From assembly GCA_958295925.1 (NCBI GenBank), contig OY282384.1, forward strand, positions 251,572 through 315,571: a stretch of 64,000 bases of DNA, given 5' to 3'. Every line of letters begins with the position of its first letter. Within the stretch, counting starts at the first letter, position 1. Positions 41,714 to 50,101 of the stretch are shown here, in pieces. The translations under genes and the position numbers were made by a program. Source of the DNA: an uncultured Acidimicrobiales bacterium (GTDB taxonomy: Bacteria > Actinomycetota > Acidimicrobiia > Acidimicrobiales > CATQHL01). A model generated the notes under the pieces. It saw nothing but the letters and a program-made list of their open reading frames with translations. It ran no database searches and had not been told where the DNA came from.

Positions 41714-43768
41714 ATGAGAAAGCGAGTAGGGAACCCCTGGACACCCTTGGCTATAGGCATAGCTGCCGCGCTCTACGCAGCATTGCTATTAGCCTGGACA
41801 GCGCCTGAGGCGAGAGCGGAAGACGACCCGACGTTAATACCAATAAGCACGTTCACAGGACTGGCGGCACTCGCAATGGACCTGGACGCGGACGGGCGAC
41901 CCGACGAGCCAGCAGATTACCCAGTTTGGGAAAGCAGGATCGGACGAGGAGGAGATGGACCGCCGGCGTGCAGTGGAACCAGGAGCACCACCACCGGCAC
42001 ATGGGCTGGAAACTCAACCTGCCGAGGATACAGACTGACCCGGGACATAGCTGCACCCACAGGAGGTTCCTCAATAACGAACCGGATCATCGGACAACCA
42101 CTGAGGAGCTTCAGCCCGACGGCGACAACGACACCCTATACCGGCGTTTTCGAGGGAGGCAAGAAGACGATCAGCGGGATACGAATCCAGCAAGGCGTCA
42201 GCGGAGGATGCCACGGCAGCGGAGTATTCTACGGCCTATTCGGGGAAATCGGGACAGGAGGGGAAGTCCGCAACCTGACCCTAAAGAACGTGAACATGGA
42301 ACCTGATCTAGTCAGCAGCACCTGCAATAGCTTCATAAGAGTCGGCGGATTGGCCGGCAGGAACAAAGGAACAATAAGGAACGTCCACGTCCACGGAGAA
42401 GTGGAAGCCGAGAACCTGACGAACGGGACGCACCGCACCAAAACCGTAATAGGCTGCATCGTCGGAGCCAACGAAGGGACAATCACCGAAAGTTCCAGCT
42501 ACTGCAAGACGAAAGCGAACGGGAGCCACGCAGCCCAGAGATGGGTACAAGCCGGCGGAATAGCTGGATACAATAGCGGAACGCTAAAGACGAGCTACAC
42601 GCAAGGTCAAGTGGATATACGAGGAAGCATCACGAAAAAAGCGGGCGGCCTCGTCGGACACAACAATGCGGGAACAATAGACACGACGTACTCCAGGGCC
42701 ACGGTAAGAGCAGCAAGTTCCACAAACGCGAACAATAGCAACACTGGTGGGCTAGTTGGGGATGAGTCCGGGACAAACCCCGCAACGAAGAATTCCTACG
42801 CTACGGGACCAGTGGCGGGGCCAAGAGCCAGCGGCTTCATTAGCGGCCCAGTGACAAGCTCACAGCGACTAGACGAGAACAACTATTGGGACACAGCAAC
42901 AACAGGGATCGCGGACACCACGCCTTACACAAGTCCACAAGGGAAGACAACAGCAGAACTGCAGGAGCCGGCAGATTACACCGGCATCTATGCCAGTTGG
43001 AACACCAACCTGGACGGCACCCCTGGAAACGACGACCCCTGGGACTTCGGGAGGGAACACCAATATCCAATGCTGGATTACGGGAGACAGACTCCGATAA
43101 AGCAGGGAAACCAGGCAATGGGAAAGACCGACAACAGCTACTACGCAGTAGCAGGAGAACCGATCTGGGTTCAACTACTGGACCGGCGGGGGGACCGAGC
43201 CACCCCACCGACAGGATGGATGTGGGAGGTTGCCACCGACGGAATAGAGTGGATGAACGCAAACGACAGAAGAGGACGAGAGGCAGGGAGAGGCCCTACC
43301 TGGGCACTAGTCCCCAGAACTACCGACGTAGGAAGCTACTTCCAAGTTAAAGCACCACTGAAGAGCATGGCACAGAGCAACAACGGCCCAGCCGACCTGC
43401 ACACCCAGGTCTTCGGAAAAGTCATAGCCTGGGACAGTCTAGGCGATGCAAGCGAAGGCAGCGACCTCACCTTCACCGAGGGCAATAACAACCCCCAGGT
43501 AGGACAGGGAATAAGATTAGGCAGCATCCCAGCAGGAAAAGACCTAGGAGAACGGCGCTGGGGCTGGCAACGCTGCCAGACACCAGACGGGAGTAGCTGC
43601 GCTTACATCTACCGAGACCTGAAGAAGAGAAGCAAGGACTGGTACAACGACAACTACACACCAGTGACAGCAGACCAGAACAAATGGTTGAGGGCCTACC
43701 TCTATTACGAAGCCGGCGACGGCACCTGGACCAAGTCGACCAGCCCCATCATCGGACCAGTACAGTAG
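41714..43768 (+). CDS. secreted GLUG-repeat surface protein
   Basis: 684 residues with a signal peptide (basic MRKRVGNPW, hydrophobic to about 35, AEARA-like cleavage site). Residues ~150-400 contain GLUG-type repeats, for example GGLAGRNKGTIRNVHVHGEV, GGIAGYNSGTLKTSY and GGLVGHNNAGTIDTTYSRAT, which fold as right-handed beta-solenoids in adhesins. The C-terminal ~250 residues have Trp/Tyr-rich repeats (GWMWEVATDG, RRWGWQRCQTPDG). Codon choice is visibly less GC-biased than in neighbours, suggesting later acquisition. Expected at the cell surface, binding partner unknown. Preceded by a terminator and a leaderless promoter, so it is a stand-alone unit. Confidence 0.8.
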   Translation: MRKRVGNPWTPLAIGIAAALYAALLLAWTAPEARAEDDPTLIPISTFTGLAALAMDLDADGRPDEPADYPVWESRIGRGGDGPPACSGTRSTTTGTWAGNSTCRGYRLTRDIAAPTGGSSITNRIIGQPLRSFSPTATTTPYTGVFEGGKKTISGIRIQQGVSGGCHGSGVFYGLFGEIGTGGEVRNLTLKNVNMEPDLVSSTCNSFIRVGGLAGRNKGTIRNVHVHGEVEAENLTNGTHRTKTVIGCIVGANEGTITESSSYCKTKANGSHAAQRWVQAGGIAGYNSGTLKTSYTQGQVDIRGSITKKAGGLVGHNNAGTIDTTYSRATVRAASSTNANNSNTGGLVGDESGTNPATKNSYATGPVAGPRASGFISGPVTSSQRLDENNYWDTATTGIADTTPYTSPQGKTTAELQEPADYTGIYASWNTNLDGTPGNDDPWDFGREHQYPMLDYGRQTPIKQGNQAMGKTDNSYYAVAGEPIWVQLLDRRGDRATPPTGWMWEVATDGIEWMNANDRRGREAGRGPTWALVPRTTDVGSYFQVKAPLKSMAQSNNGPADLHTQVFGKVIAWDSLGDASEGSDLTFTEGNNNPQVGQGIRLGSIPAGKDLGERRWGWQRCQTPDGSSCAYIYRDLKKRSKDWYNDNYTPVTADQNKWLRAYLYYEAGDGTWTKSTSPIIGPVQ

Positions 43769-43816
43769 ACCGAGACCAAACAGAGACCAAGCGGTCAACA
43801 AAAGAGAGAACCACCC

Positions 43817-44245
43817 ATGTCTAAAACCTACGTAGCCCTGGCCGCGGACCACGAAGTCGACGACCCGGAATACAACGCCAACATGACCCACCAGCAGATC
43901 CTGCTGGAAGCCATGCGCCCCGCCTGGGAAGGACTGGAGTACACCTTCCGAGAAGCCGGCAGCCTGTCGACCTACCAGAACGGCTGGAGCGGGAACGACC
44001 GCCAGTGGCTCACCGGCGACGACGCCCGGATGCTAGGCCGGAAACTCCAGGAGTACGTCAACAGCCCCGCCGGCCGGAAGAACTACGAAGAGTACTACGA
44101 CCAGGCCTACCGGCACATGGGCTTCTACCGAGCCCCGGAGGACGGCCCCCCGCCGACCCGAGAAGAAAGAATCCAGGACTTCATCGACCGCGCCCAGCGC
44201 TTCGGACACTTCCTGGAGCACTCCGGCGGCATCTCCATCTGGTAG
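43817..44245 (+). CDS. unrecognised small soluble protein
   Basis: 142 residues, AAAGAGAGAA before the ATG. Helical, rich in Tyr/Arg/Glu, with no cysteines or membrane segments. Follows the surface protein by 48 bp but has the usual high-GC codon use. Not recognised. Confidence 0.65.
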   Translation: MSKTYVALAADHEVDDPEYNANMTHQQILLEAMRPAWEGLEYTFREAGSLSTYQNGWSGNDRQWLTGDDARMLGRKLQEYVNSPAGRKNYEEYYDQAYRHMGFYRAPEDGPPPTREERIQDFIDRAQRFGHFLEHSGGISIW

Positions 44246-44309
44246 CAACAAGCGAAGATAAGCGCAAGCAGCCAATCAGCAAGTACCCAAGCAGGAGCGA
44301 AAGCAAGCC

Positions 44310-44540
44310 ATGCAAGCCCGAATGCGAATGACCGAGCAGGAGTTCCACGAACGCGCCTACGCCTTCTTCAGCAGTTGGATCGAGGACTTCCAGGACCGAG
44401 TCAAAGAGGCCATGACCGAGGAGGAGGAAGCCCAATACCAGGCCGAGCTGGAGGAAATCAACGACCTGTGCGAGACGGCAGAGGCGCTCTGCGCCCGGGA
44501 CGAAGAACCCGACCCGATCGACGAGGATGAGGACTACTGA
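44310..44540 (+). CDS. very small acidic helical protein
   Basis: 76 residues, start ATG 44310 with GGAGCG upstream (a second ATG at 44322 is possible). A long amphipathic helix with alternating acidic stretches and an Asp/Glu tail. Could be an inhibitor or adaptor. Not recognised. Confidence 0.6.
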   Translation: MQARMRMTEQEFHERAYAFFSSWIEDFQDRVKEAMTEEEEAQYQAELEEINDLCETAEALCARDEEPDPIDEDEDY

Positions 44541-44550
44541 AGCCGGCCCA

Positions 44551-44579
44551 TTTACAAAACCGCCCCGTCTGGCGATAAT
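44551..44579 (+). promoter_or_regulatory. promoter of the 44690 zinc-ribbon gene
   Basis: TTTACA (44551-44556), 17 bp, GATAAT (44574-44579). It lies downstream of an earlier in-frame ATG (44527), which therefore cannot be the start of the transcript it makes. Confidence 0.75.
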
Positions 44580-44610
44580 ATGGGATAGAGCCCCAGGCTC
44601 AAGAGACCGG

Positions 44611-44646
44611 CGCAACAACCGGCGCAACAACCGGCGCAACAACCGG
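44611..44646 (+). repeat. three tandem 12-bp repeats plus hairpin in a leader
   Basis: CGCAACAACCGG three times, followed by the hairpin CCGGGAT-AACAA-ATCCCGG (44644-44662), between the promoter and the ribosome site GAGGAGG. Confidence 0.85.
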
Positions 44647-44689
44647 GATAACAAATCCCGGGAGCAGGCGAGAGAGGAGGCGGAACTCA

Positions 44690-44949
44690 TGCCGAACATC
44701 ATCCAGCTGGGCAACAGCCCCACCCCGGGCGGCGGACGAAATATCTATCTCACTCCCCTGGCCGACGAGAGGGAAGGCCGCCGGCGCTGCCGGAGCTGCC
44801 ACACCCTGACCCAGAACGCCTACTGCAGCCCCTGCTACCAGGAAATCAAGCAGGACATCGGGCAAGCCCGGGGAGCAACGAACAGCAACCACCAGGGCAG
44901 TGGGAAGAATCGGAACCGAGCCGGCAAGCAGCACGCCCACGGGCGTTAG
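44690..44949 (+). CDS. small zinc-ribbon protein
   Basis: 86 residues from ATG 44690 (GAGGAGG, 10 nt upstream). Cysteines C34, C37, C46, C49 (CRSCHTLTQNAYCSPC) form a compact zinc knuckle; the tail is basic (GKNRNRAGKQHAHGR). A longer frame from 44527 is rejected because the promoter lies inside it. Followed by a strong terminator. Confidence 0.7.
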
Positions 44950-44999
44950 AACGAGAAACCCCAAGCAGCGGGAGAGAAGACCACCCACCCACGAAAGAA

Positions 45000-45033
45000 G
45001 GCCTCGGCGCAAAAGCCGAGGCCGTGGCATTTT
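45000..45033 (+). terminator. 9-bp hairpin terminator
   Basis: GGCCTCGGC (45000-45008), loop GCAAAA, GCCGAGGCC (45015-45023), then GTGGCATTTT. Confidence 0.8.
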
Positions 45034-45113
45034 GCAGAATAAAGACAGCGTGAACCAAGACCAAGAACCAAGACTGAAACTAAACCCAGCCCAGCCCCAG
45101 GGAAAGCCAACCG

Positions 45114-45437
45114 ATGCCAATGAAGCCGGACCTTAACGGTTCTGAAATAACCCGGAACAAGCCCTACCGCCGGGTGAAGGGCAGCCAGGGGCGCGCCCTG
45201 CAGAAGAAGTACGAGAACCATAAGGCCACCAGCCGGCAGCGCCGCCACGACGGCAAGACCAAGTACGAGACCCTCGAAGAGGCCCAGGCCGCCTGCTCCC
45301 GCCGGCATGACGAGGTAGCGATGACCTTCGGAGCATTGCAGCCCTACCATTGCCCCTATTGCAAACACTGGCACATCGGCCACGGGAACGACAAGGGGCC
45401 GCCCCAGCCGGTGACCACAACGACGCAAGCCGCCTAA
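45114..45437 (+). CDS. small protein with CPYC...WHIGH zinc motif
   Basis: 107 residues. The C-terminal motif YHCPYCKHWHIGHG (C80, C83, H85/H87, H90) is a compact zinc site seen, to my recollection, in many small phage and plasmid proteins. The N-terminal half is very basic (KPYRRVKGSQGRALQKKYE...RQRRHDGKTK), suggesting nucleic-acid binding. Start ATG 45114 or 45120. Its stop lies in the first unit of a tandem repeat array shared with the convergent gene. Confidence 0.7.
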   Translation: MPMKPDLNGSEITRNKPYRRVKGSQGRALQKKYENHKATSRQRRHDGKTKYETLEEAQAACSRRHDEVAMTFGALQPYHCPYCKHWHIGHGNDKGPPQPVTTTTQAA

Positions 45438-45490
45438 CGATACGGCCTAACGATACGGCCTAACGATACGGCCTAACGATACGGCCTAAC
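45432..45490. repeat. 4.5 tandem 13-bp repeats joining two convergent genes
   Basis: GCCTAACGATACG is repeated four and a half times. It contains the stop of the + gene (TAA at 45435-45437) in the first unit and the stop of the minus gene (TAG on that strand, 45486-45488) in the last, so the array fills the whole gap between convergent coding regions. Each unit carries the stop triplet. Confidence 0.9.
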
Positions 45491-46733
45491 TACCGGCCAG
45501 GGACACCAGGCCCAAGCCGCCCGGGCCGGGGTCGACTATCTCACCGTGCAAGACCAGCGCCAGGCGCCAGCCCTGGAACTCACCCAAGCCCCAGGCCGCC
45601 AGCTGCCGATTATCGAACTCCAGGCCAGCCCAATATTCCAAAGGCCAGTGATTCTCTCCCTCCAACCAAAGGTCGCGAAACTTGACCACTGGAACCCCAT
45701 GTCCAAAGGAACCCAGGCCGAAGCCGGCCCCCGGCAGAGCGGCGCCATCGCCTGGTAATTCCAACAAATCAAAGTGATACACCGGCCGCGTGCCGCGATA
45801 GGACGCCGTCGGCTCCAGAGAATCCAGACCGACCAGGTCCAAGCCGTCCCAGAACTCAATCGTAGAGAAGCAGGAAGACAACACCTGCACCGCCAGCGGA
45901 CTGGCCCGGTCCACCGGACCACGGAAGGACTCCAACCCCGGTTCTAAACCGGCAATCGGCTCCGGAACAACAGGACCACCGTCATCACCCGGAAAAACGG
46001 CGTCCCGCACCCAGACGCCGGCGAAGGCCGGGAAGACTTCAGCAGAACGCACCGCCACACTGGCGCCGTCAGGAGTCGACCGGTCGCGGGCTGACACCGC
46101 CGACACCGGCTGGTCCAAAGCCTCCCCCAGGCAGTCAAGGGAACCATCGCCAACGGACAAGCCGGACACCCGGTTGCCGAAAAGGAAAACCGGTTCAGAA
46201 GAGTCAACGAGATCGCCCCGCTCCTCCCACTGGAACCCCAAGGGCAACAGGAACGCCTCCACGCTGTAGGAATGGCGGAAAATGGGCTCATAGTCGGCCG
46301 CCAGGTTGACCCCGCCGACGGTGGGCAACTCAGTCAGCACCCCGGTGTTGGGAGCCGCCGGCAGAATGAAGGCGGGCCCGAGAGGCCCGAGATCATCGCC
46401 AGCGACCTCAGCAGACAAGCCCATATCGGCGTCGGAAGAGTCGAAGCCTTCCTCAAAGGCCTGACCAGACGGAACGACAGTTTCCAACAAGGAGTCCACC
46501 CCGCCGTCATCGGCCTCCGAGACCGAGTCGAATACGAGCCCCGCCACGTCAGGGAAACTGGAAGTAGGCGCCGGCTGCGCCGCATCACGAGGAGGCTCCT
46601 CCTCCAGAACGGCCGGCGCCGGAACCCCCGCAGCGGGAGAATCGCCATCCCGGGCCAGCAGAAAGCCGAAGACGGCCCCCACCGCCAAAATACCAGCCAA
46701 GCCGGCGAAAGCCCACCAATAACGTAGAAGCAA
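45486..46733 (-). CDS. membrane-anchored extracytoplasmic protein, unrecognised
   Basis: 415 residues: one N-terminal helix (about 4-26, WWAFAGLAGILAVGAVFGFLL) then a ~390-residue acidic, Pro/Gly/Asp-rich exported part. The later half has beta-rich stretches (RPVYHFDLLELPG, FDNRQLAAWGLGEFQGWRLALVLHG). No cysteine or repeat signature. TTG 46733 opens the frame without a ribosome site, so the start is uncertain. Divergent from the membrane gene at 46887, with a palindrome between. Confidence 0.65.
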   Translation of the reverse strand: MLLRYWWAFAGLAGILAVGAVFGFLLARDGDSPAAGVPAPAVLEEEPPRDAAQPAPTSSFPDVAGLVFDSVSEADDGGVDSLLETVVPSGQAFEEGFDSSDADMGLSAEVAGDDLGPLGPAFILPAAPNTGVLTELPTVGGVNLAADYEPIFRHSYSVEAFLLPLGFQWEERGDLVDSSEPVFLFGNRVSGLSVGDGSLDCLGEALDQPVSAVSARDRSTPDGASVAVRSAEVFPAFAGVWVRDAVFPGDDGGPVVPEPIAGLEPGLESFRGPVDRASPLAVQVLSSCFSTIEFWDGLDLVGLDSLEPTASYRGTRPVYHFDLLELPGDGAALPGAGFGLGSFGHGVPVVKFRDLWLEGENHWPLEYWAGLEFDNRQLAAWGLGEFQGWRLALVLHGEIVDPGPGGLGLVSLAGS

Positions 46734-46802
46734 AAGGAGACAACCCCGCAGCCAAAGATTGAACCAGCCAACAAGGACAGGAAACCCAGCAAGAGCGAAC
46801 CA

Positions 46803-46841
46803 TTTCCCGAATCAAGCACCTACTACTATACTAGATAGTAG
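46803..46841. promoter_or_regulatory. conserved element copy 2 and palindromic operator
   Basis: TTTCCCGAATCAAGCA then CCTACTA (46803-46825) repeats the element at 10743. It runs into the inverted repeat CTACTAT-ACTAG-ATAGTAG (46823-46841), which overlaps a TATACT -10 box on the + strand (46827-46832). It lies between two divergent genes and could control both. Confidence 0.6.
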
Positions 46842-46886
46842 CGGGCAGCAAGAAGAGCAGAGACGGCCCGCCGGAGCAGAGCCGCC

Positions 46887-47324
46887 ATGCCCTTGCCGAA
46901 CAGCCAGGACGACCCCACGCCGGAACGACCCCGGGGAGCCGCCCCCCGGCCGGAGGAGACCCAGTTACCAGTAACCAGACAACCGGAAACGCCAGCGGCC
47001 CCAGAGCCGGAGCCAACCCACCCCACGCCGGAACGACAGCTGACCGAGGGCTTCGTTCCCCCGGAGCAACCGGAACCGCCCAAAAAGGAAGGTCCTTCCT
47101 GGGCCACCATGCTGGGCTGCTGCTGCGCCGCCCCCCTGGGATGCAGCCTGGTGCTGGTGATAGTAGCCGGAGTAGCCATCTTCCTAGGCTGGAATTTGAT
47201 TACTTCGATTCTCCCCGAGGTGCTGACGACGGTACTGATCCGAGTACTGGACCTGTTATTCGGCTACCTGCTGGGCGGCGGCATCGAGCAATGGCTGCCC
47301 GACCTGGACGCCTACCCCGGCTAA
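46887..47324 (+). CDS. small membrane protein with Pro-rich N-terminus
   Basis: 145 residues. About 70 residues rich in Pro/Glu/Thr are followed by a cysteine-containing membrane entry (TMLGCCCAAPLGCS), a long helix (about 85-105), and a second amphipathic helix ending GGGIEQWLPDLDAYPG. The clustered cysteines at the membrane edge could be lipidated or bind metal. Not recognised. Confidence 0.6.
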   Translation: MPLPNSQDDPTPERPRGAAPRPEETQLPVTRQPETPAAPEPEPTHPTPERQLTEGFVPPEQPEPPKKEGPSWATMLGCCCAAPLGCSLVLVIVAGVAIFLGWNLITSILPEVLTTVLIRVLDLLFGYLLGGGIEQWLPDLDAYPG

Positions 47325-47410
47325 AAAGGACCCAGGCATACAGGCGAGAGCGCCCCCAAGACCCCCGTACCCAACCAAAAGCTACAATAGCTGCAAGGAG
47401 AGAGAACAAC

Positions 47411-47956
47411 ATGATCAAGCCCGACCCCCGAGAACGAAACGAGCTGGAGGCCGCCGCCAGGGAGGGCAGCATGGCCAAACAGCTGGCCCACCGCGCCTGG
47501 TGGGACATCAACGACGAGGAGGCCCGAGCGGCCTTCCGGGAGAATCTAAACCCCGACGGCCGGGAATACTTCGACCAAGTACCGGTCATCCCCTGCTGGT
47601 TCTGCATGCAAAGATGCAGCAAGCGCACTCCGCCCCGCGCCTCGGTAATCTGGATGCCCCTGGCCCCCCAGTACCAGAGCGTACTGGACCCAGCAGCTCC
47701 GGCCATGCCGGCCTGCGAGGAGCACTACAGCGGGACCATGACCAACATGCTCCTGGGCATGCCGGTGGAGACCCGCCAGAAGCGGGCCAATCAACAGCAC
47801 CTGGACGGCCCCGAGGCGAAAGACCAGGACGCCCCGCCGGCCATACCCCGTCCCGCGCCGAAGAATCCTAACCACCGATTGAGCACCCGGCTCACCGGGA
47901 GAGTAATGGCCCCCTGGGCCGACAACGCCGGCGGGCTGTTGATCTACGCGCTGTAG
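47411..47956 (+). CDS. unrecognised protein with a cysteine triad
   Basis: 181 residues, AAGGAG before ATG 47411 and a TACAAT box some 20 nt further up. Cysteines C62, C65, C69 (CWFCMQRC) and a later ACEEH could hold one zinc. The rest is Pro/Ala-rich and probably partly disordered. Followed by a terminator. Confidence 0.65.
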   Translation: MIKPDPRERNELEAAAREGSMAKQLAHRAWWDINDEEARAAFRENLNPDGREYFDQVPVIPCWFCMQRCSKRTPPRASVIWMPLAPQYQSVLDPAAPAMPACEEHYSGTMTNMLLGMPVETRQKRANQQHLDGPEAKDQDAPPAIPRPAPKNPNHRLSTRLTGRVMAPWADNAGGLLIYAL

Positions 47957-47993
47957 CATAGAGAAAGAAAACCAAGCCAAGAGCCGGCCCTAT

Positions 47994-48017
47994 TTCCCGA
48001 AGGCGGGAAGGATTTTT
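47994..48017 (+). terminator. intrinsic terminator
   Basis: TTCCCG-AAGG-CGGGAA (47994-48009) followed by GGATTTTT. Confidence 0.8.
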
Positions 48018-48358
48018 CTAGCCGACCCCGGGCGGCAGACTCCAGGCCAAGGAGAGAGGGCCGCGGGCGCCTGTCCTAACCGGGAATGTCAGCCATCCCC
48101 GCCATCCCAAACAACCGCTACCATCCCCCATCCCCGGCCCAGCAGATTTCAGCCTCCCCCTCAACCAGCCCCGCTATTCTCCAAAACTTCCCCAGCCATC
48201 CACCTCAGGGAACCACCAGGGCCGGAAAACCCCACCAGCGCACGGAATAAGATAACGACAACGACCAAAGCCGACACCGGCAGGGAAACAGGAACAGGAC
48301 CAGGAAAAACAAGAATCCAACCATGGAGACCACCCACCCCAGCGGAGGTAGCCAAGCC
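48018..48358 (+). other. intergenic stretch without recognisable genes
   Basis: About 340 bp after the terminator. It is C-rich, with loosely repeated CCATCCCC/CCCCATCCCC runs (48094-48140). An ATG at 48323 in frame with the next gene lacks a ribosome site. I see no promoter of good quality and no RNA gene. Confidence 0.5.
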
Positions 48359-48976
48359 ATGCCCGCACCTGGTTCCGGGACCCGCACCCCGGAAGAGAAA
48401 CGAGCCCGCCAGGCGGTTAGGAGGAGAGAACTAGCCGCCGAGCGTCTGGCCCAAGGCCTCTGCCGCACCTGCGGCCGATTCAACGAAGACCCGGAGACAT
48501 ATAGGAACTGCCCCCAGTGCCGAGCCCGGATTCGCCCCTGCGCGCGCCGGGTCGCCCTGCGGCACGCCGCCGCGGGCCGCTGCCCCTGCGGCCAGGAAAG
48601 GGAAGGCGAGCACAGCCGCTGCCAGCGCTGCCGGGCCAGCCGCAAGGCCAGCACCGTCCGAAAACGCCAGGCCGACCGAGCCGCCGGCAACTGCCTGCGC
48701 TGCGGCCAGCCCCAGGAGCCGCCGATACTCCACGTGACCTGCGACGCCTGCCTGCGGAAGGTCAAGGAGTCGAAACGCAAGTGGACCGCCTACCGCATCG
48801 CCCGAGCCCAAGGGCGCCGGGAACCATGCCGGCGACCCCAGGGGATGAAGGGAGAGCCAAACACGGCGGCAACGGTAGAAGACAGAAGAGTAGACACAAT
48901 GCCACCCACTCCCCAGCACGGGAAAGAAGACGGGAAAGGTGGAAATAACCACGGAAGCAGGAAGGGTTTACCATAA
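48359..48976 (+). CDS. cysteine-rich protein with repeated zinc knuckles
   Basis: 205 residues from ATG 48359, chosen because GCGGAGG lies 10 nt upstream (ATG 48323 has none). At least five CxxC pairs spaced about 20-25 residues apart: GLCRTCG, NCPQCRAR, RCPCGQ, RCQRCRAS, NCLRCGQ, TCDACL, separated by basic helices. This serial zinc-knuckle layout with many Arg/Lys suggests RNA or DNA binding. The tail is disordered. Confidence 0.7.
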   Translation: MPAPGSGTRTPEEKRARQAVRRRELAAERLAQGLCRTCGRFNEDPETYRNCPQCRARIRPCARRVALRHAAAGRCPCGQEREGEHSRCQRCRASRKASTVRKRQADRAAGNCLRCGQPQEPPILHVTCDACLRKVKESKRKWTAYRIARAQGRREPCRRPQGMKGEPNTAATVEDRRVDTMPPTPQHGKEDGKGGNNHGSRKGLP

Positions 48977-49318
48977 TCAGCAACCCGGTGAGAGACAAAC
49001 CAGCCCACGGGAATCAAAGACAAGGCAGTACAACTGCCGACTTTCACCCGGAAAATGAGCATAACCGCCGCTTACCGGAAACTGGCAACCTGCTATAGAA
49101 TAGAACAAAGGAAGGACGAAGACGCCCCAGGGCGGACAACCTTCCCCCAACACAACGTAAGAAAGTGACCAGCACGAGCAACCAAGTCAGAGTTGCCCCG
49201 TAACCAGGTCTACCACCTAAGCCACTATCAGCCAACCACCGGGTCCCTGACCCAGCCGCAAGAACCGCCCCGATTCCGGGCCCCGAGTGAAGAACCCTTC
49301 GCCGGAAAAAGGAAAAGG
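48977..49318 (+). other. intergenic stretch with weak promoter
   Basis: Contains TTACCG (49072-49077) and TAGAAT (49096-49101) 18 bp apart, overlapping an extended TGC-TATAGA, as the only promoter-like site. A reading frame from TTG 49193 is continuous with the next gene, but no ribosome site supports that start. Confidence 0.4.
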
Positions 49319-49948
49319 ATGATACCCCAGATACCACCGGACATGAACCCACCGGATCCGGTGCCCAAGAGCCTGATACCACCGGGCAGGCCAGGGCCCC
49401 GGCCCCGAAGGAACCAGGACCAGCCAGGCGACAAGAAGAAGAACACAGAATCCGGAGGGCCGGCGAATAGCCGCTGCTCCGAAGACGCCCAAAGCCCGGG
49501 CGTTACCCCCGATCAGGGAGTGGAAAGCAACATGGACTTGAGAATCGACCTGAAGAAGGAATTGGTCAACATTCGAGAAATACCGACAGTCGAGAAGCCC
49601 AGCGACGGCAAGGCCGCCGTGCGCCAGCGCCTCTTGGAGACGCAGAACCGTTTCTACCGGGAGCGCGCGCTCAGCGCCGAGCAGAACGCGGAGGCGGCGA
49701 TCACGGCGGCCACCACGGCTGGAACCGCCCTGGACTACTTCGTCATCGAAGTACTGGCCGACTGCATCGCCCAGCACGAGGACATCAACCTGTACTGGCT
49801 GATCGACGAGATCAAGTGCCGGCCCCTCCGGGAAAGCCTGATGAAGGAAGCCGAGGGCCAGCCCTACATTCGAATCGTCATCGACCAGGAGACCAAGTTC
49901 TTCTCCTACAAGTATTCCTGGCATCCTCCCGACGAGGACGAGACCTAG
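49319..49948 (+). CDS. unrecognised protein with disordered N-terminus
   Basis: About 209 residues if ATG 49319 (AAAGGAAAAGG upstream) is used. Pro/Arg-rich for ~70 residues, then a folded ~140-residue part starting MDLRIDLKKELVNI at 49532, itself a possible start. The folded part is helical with an Ala-rich coiled segment (AEQNAEAAITAATTAGTAL) and a C-terminal strand region (IRIVIDQETKFFSYKYSW). No known motif. Confidence 0.5.
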   Translation: MIPQIPPDMNPPDPVPKSLIPPGRPGPRPRRNQDQPGDKKKNTESGGPANSRCSEDAQSPGVTPDQGVESNMDLRIDLKKELVNIREIPTVEKPSDGKAAVRQRLLETQNRFYRERALSAEQNAEAAITAATTAGTALDYFVIEVLADCIAQHEDINLYWLIDEIKCRPLRESLMKEAEGQPYIRIVIDQETKFFSYKYSWHPPDEDET

Positions 49949-50101
49949 CCGACCCGGTCAAAACAGAAACTATAAGTACCAACTCAAAGCGGCAATACCA
50001 GGACAACCCCGACCGTGGGGGAATTGAAGCAGAGACAATACTGGGGCCCGAGTCCAGGAGCAAGCCAGCTACGGCTGATAGCAGGCGCTGGACACAGGGC
50101 G

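Noticed and set aside
44527..44689. Upstream extension of the 44690 zinc-ribbon gene
   Set aside because: A good promoter (44551-44579) and tandem repeats lie inside it; GAGGAGG marks the ATG at 44690.
45432..45490. Tandem repeats as a CRISPR array or origin iterons
   Set aside because: No spacers, units only 13 bp, located between two converging stop codons rather than beside a replication gene.
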